A stretch of DNA of 12,826 nt from Rhizobiales bacterium CCH10-E5 (GTDB lineage Bacteria > Pseudomonadota > Alphaproteobacteria > Rhizobiales > Beijerinckiaceae). Of this stretch, positions 12,803 through 12,826 are shown one piece after another. The stretch covers positions 1 to 12,826 of the forward strand of contig LSIG01000079.1 of NCBI GenBank assembly GCA_001556125.1, read 5' to 3'. The position numbers and the translations under genes were made by a program. Below the pieces are notes generated by a model that was not told the DNA's origin, did not search any database, and worked only from the letters and a program-made list of their open reading frames with translations. Each line of letters starts with the position of its first letter. Within the stretch, counting starts at the first letter, position 1.

Positions 12803-12826
12803 GAGCGGCCTGAGCCGGATATTCCC

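Noticed and set aside
1..12826. CRISPR array, tRNA or rRNA genes, toxin-antitoxin pair
   Set aside because: No regularly spaced repeats, cloverleaf-like segments or rRNA signatures were noticed on reading either strand, and no small paired genes with toxin or antitoxin features were found.

Overview
The window is GC-rich DNA that looks alphaproteobacterial, most likely Hyphomicrobiales (Bosea-, Methylobacterium- or Bradyrhizobium-like). This rests on base composition, the style of the proteins and the IS families present; no rRNA or other phylogenetic marker is in the window, so the placement is inference.

Layout. (1) Positions 1-1137, minus strand: an IS630-family insertion sequence cut by the window edge. 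Its transposase is split into two frames joined by a -1 shift at an A-rich slippery stretch. It abuts the C-terminal stub of an IS3-family transposase (about 1098-1238). (2) Positions 1378-4014, minus strand: a compact operon of a Tat-exported DsbA-like thioredoxin-fold protein, a TRAP small permease (DctQ) and a TRAP large permease (DctM). No DctP-type solute receptor is present. (3) Positions 4196-5722, plus strand and divergent: a PhoA-type alkaline phosphatase, followed by a strong hairpin terminator. (4) Positions 5816-6047: a junction where the first codons of a small gene run into unrelated sequence. (5) Positions 6073-12802: a thiol-redox and sulfur gene island interrupted by a decayed IS110-family transposase (about 7008-7450). 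It holds a ScsC/Com1-like DsbA protein (minus strand), then on the plus strand a 1-Cys peroxiredoxin, a persulfide-dioxygenase-like MBL protein, an SCO1/SenC copper chaperone, a TlpA-like thioredoxin (CPPC), a small exported protein of unknown function, a second TlpA-like thioredoxin (CWSC), CcdA, and a wrecked DsbB/BdbC gene.

How the genes may work together. CcdA carries electrons from cytoplasmic thioredoxin across the membrane. The two membrane-anchored TlpA-like proteins are its natural acceptors and could reduce SCO, the unknown Cys-bearing protein or the ScsC-like protein. Peroxiredoxin and the persulfide dioxygenase would clear peroxides and sulfane sulfur in the cytoplasm. The oxidising branch (DsbB) has been lost: its gene has one in-frame stop and three frame changes, and each expected Cys pair has lost a member. 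The locus therefore appears to have been converted to a reductive, CcdA-driven one. This module and the receptor-less TRAP operon headed by a DsbA-like protein are the two most unusual features. IS debris at the left edge and in the middle, and the truncated gene at 5816, suggest the island was assembled by insertion and rearrangement.
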